Positions 32,588 through 32,658 of a stretch of DNA of 32,658 bases are shown piece by piece. The notes beneath the pieces were generated by a model, which did not search any database, was not told where the DNA came from, and saw only the letters and a program-made list of their open reading frames with translations. Positions within the stretch are counted from its first letter, which is position 1. Every line of letters begins with the position of its first letter. The position numbers were made by a program, and so were the translations under genes. The DNA is from Nocardia altamirensis NBRC 108246. GTDB lineage: Bacteria > Actinomycetota > Actinomycetes > Mycobacteriales > Mycobacteriaceae. The stretch is taken from contig NZ_BDAY01000112.1 of the NCBI RefSeq assembly GCF_001612685.1, positions 1 through 32,658 of the forward strand, given 5' to 3'.

Positions 32588-32651
32588 CACAAAGGCTCCA
32601 TACGGTTCACAGAGCCCAGAGCCTTTGTGAGCCCAGAGCCTTTGTGAACCG
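32588..32651. repeat. Nested direct and inverted repeats after the emb gene
   Basis: GAGCCTTTGTG occurs at 32619-32629 and 32636-32646 with a 17-bp period (AGCCCAGAGCCTTTGTG unit). Its reverse complement CACAAAGGCTC is at 32588-32598. A second inverted pair, CGGTTCACA (32603-32611) and TGTGAACCG (32643-32651), overlaps it. The two inverted pairs are nested and can form alternative hairpins. It probably works as a terminator for emb, but the right side is cut by the window edge. Confidence 0.6.
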
Positions 32652-32658
32652 CATGAAG

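Noticed and set aside
1..32658. CRISPR arrays, tRNA or rRNA genes, transposases, phage genes
   Set aside because: None found: no regularly spaced repeats of CRISPR type, no recognisable tRNA or rRNA, and no transposase or integrase motifs in any frame.

Overview
The window is a 32.7 kb piece of a high-GC actinobacterial chromosome, most likely Nocardia or a close relative in the Mycobacteriales. The clues are the mycobacterial-type division and cell wall gene order ending in pgeF-yggS-sepF-yggT-wag31, a DivIVA/Wag31 protein, an ultrashort-stem-I translational T-box before a long eukaryote-type ileS, and an Emb-family arabinosyltransferase, which implies an arabinan-containing wall. The genus is inferred; no rRNA or other marker is present.

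Bases 1-18700 hold the dcw (division and cell wall) cluster, all on the + strand: the tail of an FtsL-like gene, then pbpB, murE, murF, mraY, murD, ftsW, murG, murC, ftsQ, a 421-bp leader, ftsZ, a strong hairpin, pgeF, yggS, sepF, yggT, wag31 and a small membrane protein. Most junctions overlap by four bases (ATGA/GTGA), so the cluster is built for translational coupling. Its products make lipid II (MurE/F/D/C, MraY, MurG), polymerise and cross-link septal peptidoglycan (FtsW, PbpB), assemble the ring (FtsZ, SepF, FtsQ) and direct polar growth (Wag31).

Bases 18690-22140 hold ileS with its own promoter, a T-box riboswitch whose AUC specifier and UGGU acceptor-binding sequence are readable, and an intrinsic terminator. 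Bases 22.3-26.9 kb are an accessory stretch: two near-identical SnoaL/NTF2-like genes flanking a TetR-family regulator, a third divergent SnoaL-like gene, a perfect CRP/GlxR-type site, a secreted NlpC/P60 protein, galU on the minus strand, and a TfoX-N protein. Bases 26.9-32.7 kb hold dinB, a small lipoprotein, an Emb arabinosyltransferase and a repeat-rich 3' end.

The most unusual structure is a family of five short interspersed elements (71-112 bp) at 5242, 15218, 16205, 26389 and 26839. Each is bounded by RTGAG and sits precisely between an upstream stop (or former start) and a downstream start codon. Four carry a complete mini-ORF overlapping both neighbours; four end in GAGG placed 7-8 bases before the next start codon. 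They resemble the mycobacterial MIRU principle (insertion at DTGA stop/start overlaps) but with a different sequence (MSERSER... / ...SEAQA peptides), and look like portable translation-coupling modules.
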